Assembly: GCA_009192285.1 (NCBI GenBank)
Contig: WBVU01000005.1
Location: 2,622,731-2,686,730 of the forward strand
Direction of reading: 5' to 3'
From: Morchella semilibera
Taxonomy: Eukaryota; Ascomycota; Pezizomycetes; Pezizales; Morchellaceae
Length of the DNA stretch: 64,000 nucleotides
The stretch's first letter is position 1, and the number at the start of each line of letters is the position of its first letter. The notes beneath the pieces were generated by a model. It was not told the DNA's origin. It searched no databases and saw only the letters and a list, made by a program, of their open reading frames with translations. Positions 62,165 through 64,000 of the stretch are shown one piece after another. The position numbers and the translations under genes were made by a program.

Positions 62165-64000
62165 AAAGTTAGTTTTTTCTATTTCGCAAAATAAAAAATC
62201 TATTGTACTCACCTATGCCTTGATTGATACTGGAGCTTCGGGATATGCATTTATTGATGAAGACTTTAAGAACTGCCATGAACTGAAGATGAAGAGTTTG
62301 AGGACTGAGAGGGAGATTGATGTGATTGATGGAAGGCCTATTGAATCAGGGAAGGTGACTAGGAAGGTTACGCTGGAACTGGAGATAAATGGACATGTGG
62401 AAGAATGTCCTTTCTTTGTTCCAAAACTAGGATACTATCCGATCCTCATAAGGATACCTTGGATGAGGAAGAATGGAGTTTTTATCGATAGTGGAAGGAA
62501 TGAGATTCGCTTCCAGTCATCAGTATGTCTTGAACATTGCATAGCCAACCACAAACCTATTGTTGCTCGAGGGATCTCGACTCCACTGCCGGAAAAACCA
62601 GTGACACATATTTCGGCAGTTACTCCTCAATCATTTAAGAAACTTTCCCAGGATCCTACTGGTCAGGTTTACTCGACTACACTATATGTTGTTAATAAAA
62701 TACTGGAAATTCCTCCAAATCCTGAGGGAATGATTCCAATAGACTATCAACCCTTCCGACAATTGTTCAATGAGACCAATGCATCTAGGCTATCACCACA
62801 TTGTCTCTATGATCATGAAATAAAGCTATAGGAAGGAACAGCACCACCTTTTGGCCCCATGTATAGTATGTCATGGGAGGAATTGAAGCCATTGAGAGAT
62901 TATTTGGCCGACAATTTGAAGACAGGATTCCTTCGGTCCAGCAACTCTCCAGCTGGGGTTCCTGTTTTATTTGTAAAGAAAGCCGATGGATCTCTCCGTT
63001 TATGCGTGGACTATCGAAAGCTAAATTCTATTACAGTTAAGGATCGATATACTCTTCCCCTTACACCAGAAACTATGGCCAACCTAGCACAGGCTAATAA
63101 TTTTACCAAGTTAGATCTATGGTGGGGCTATAACCAGATTAGGATTAACGAAGGGGATGAATGAAAGACAGCTTTTAGGACGCGCTATGGACATTGGGAA
63201 TATATGGTTATGCCTTTTGGGTTGACCAATGCTCCTGCCACCTTCCCAGCACTGGATTAATGATATACTACGACCTTTCCTGGATTGTTGTGCTACTACC
63301 TACCTTGATGATATTCTTATTTATTCGGAAACCTTGGAACAGCATCAGCAGAATGTGCAACAGGTACTGGAAGCTCTGGAAGCCAATGAAGTTCACTTGA
63401 AGCCGGAAAAATGCGAGTTCAGTGTACAAGAAACCAAATACCTTGGAATGATTCTAATCCCGGGAGGAATGAAGATAGACCCTGCCAAAGTACAGACAAT
63501 TGTGGACTGGGACACGCTGAAAACAGTGAAGAAGGTTCAAGAATTTCTTGGGTTTGCCAATTTCTATTGGCGCTTTATTTATGCTTATTCCCGAGTCGGA
63601 AAGCCCTTGACTACCCTAACTAAAAAACATGTTCGGTTTGAGTAGACCCAGAAGATCGAAAAAGCCTTTCAAGCACTTAAGACCACTTTCACCACCACCC
63701 CAATATTGATGCACCCGGATCCTGGGAAGGAATTTATTGTGGAAACAGATGCGTCAGACTATGTATAGGCAGGGATATTATCACAACGGGATGATAAACA
63801 AATTTTACACCCAGTTGCTTTTTTCTCAAAGACACACTCGCCGGCGGAATACAACTATGAAATTTATGATAAAGAATTGCTGGCTATTATTCGATGTTTT
63901 GAGGAATGGAGACCTCATCTAGAGATGGCCTAATTCCAAGTCAAAGTTTTGACAGACTATCGCAACCTGGAATATTTTCTGTCGACTAAACTGCTAAATC
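62165..64000 (+). pseudogene. Pol (partial) of the right-edge family A element
   Basis: About 80 bp at the start of pol are missing relative to A1. Protease DTGASG near 62227, then the linker, RT with YLDDILIY near 63302 and the RNase H start (VETDASDY near 63740). Lesions: TAG at ~62829 (from CAG), TGA at ~63162 (from TGG), an extra base near 63244, TAG at ~63643 (from TGG), TAG near 63766 and TAA near 63931 (from CAA). It continues beyond the window. Confidence 0.87.

Larger units (their letters stand above)
60837..64000 (+). mobile_element. Decayed family A element, runs off the right edge
   Basis: Internal region directly after the 5' LTR: primer-binding site CTAAGATGAGACC, gag, frameshift signal, protease, RT and RNase H. 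The 3' part lies outside the window. Stop codons are almost all of the C-to-T or G-to-A type. Confidence 0.88.

Noticed and set aside
1-64000. tRNA genes
   Set aside because: I saw no cloverleaf with both A and B boxes in a convincing arrangement. The GTTCGAGGC word near 32621 lacks a partner A box.

Overview
This 64 kb window looks like transposon-packed DNA of a filamentous ascomycete. The evidence is one host gene with short fungal GT-AG introns (a RAX1-type RGS/transmembrane protein), chromodomain-bearing Ty3/gypsy elements, a Tad1-like LINE, a PIF/Harbinger element with a Myb partner, and a Plavaka-type (CACTA) transposon. Many old copies carry stop codons explained by C-to-T or G-to-A transitions, as after RIP-like mutation. 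A Pezizales (truffle- or morel-like) genome would fit, but I cannot prove the species.

Layout. 1-642: 3' end of a chromodomain gypsy element and its LTR (family B). 771-2323: LTRs of family A. 3202-4419: the RAX1-like gene, the only convincing host gene. 5133-11652: a solo LTR of family E split by a complete gypsy element (D, 5571-11591) with LTRs identical by eye and perfect target duplications. 11671-24547: a dense mosaic of family A LTRs, broken gag/pol copies in both orientations, LTRs of families B and C, small inverted-repeat elements and a 5'-truncated LINE. 24548-31286: the best family A gypsy element (A1, minus strand), interrupted by a family B LTR. 31287-36400: tandem and inverted repeats around a PIF/Harbinger transposon (33116-36018) with a near-complete transposase and an intact Myb/SANT gene. 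36597-44207: gypsy element C, decayed, with an LTR insertion and a head-to-head LTR at its 3' side. 44208-48423: Tad1-like LINE. 48424-58105: two copies of a Plavaka-like transposon with a divergent companion gene, broken by several LTRs, one of which holds a poly(A)-tailed retrocopy. 58106-59114: LTRs of families B and E. 59374-64000: another decayed family A element that runs off the window; its 5' LTR holds a small element that itself holds a further LTR.

Most notable are two RNA-level signals shared by the gypsy families. First, just inside the 5' LTR of elements A, C and D there are 10-11 nt that are exactly complementary to a stretch of the same LTR 42-50 nt after its TATA-like box. The sequences differ between families while the pairing is kept, which predicts self-primed (Tf1-like) reverse transcription instead of tRNA priming. 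Second, all three have a -1 frameshift architecture at the end of gag. A and D share the slip site GTTAAAA but have unrelated hairpins with the gag stop codon in the loop. C has GGGTTTT directly before the gag stop, plus a stem-loop. All boundaries and comparisons were made by eye; no database search was run.
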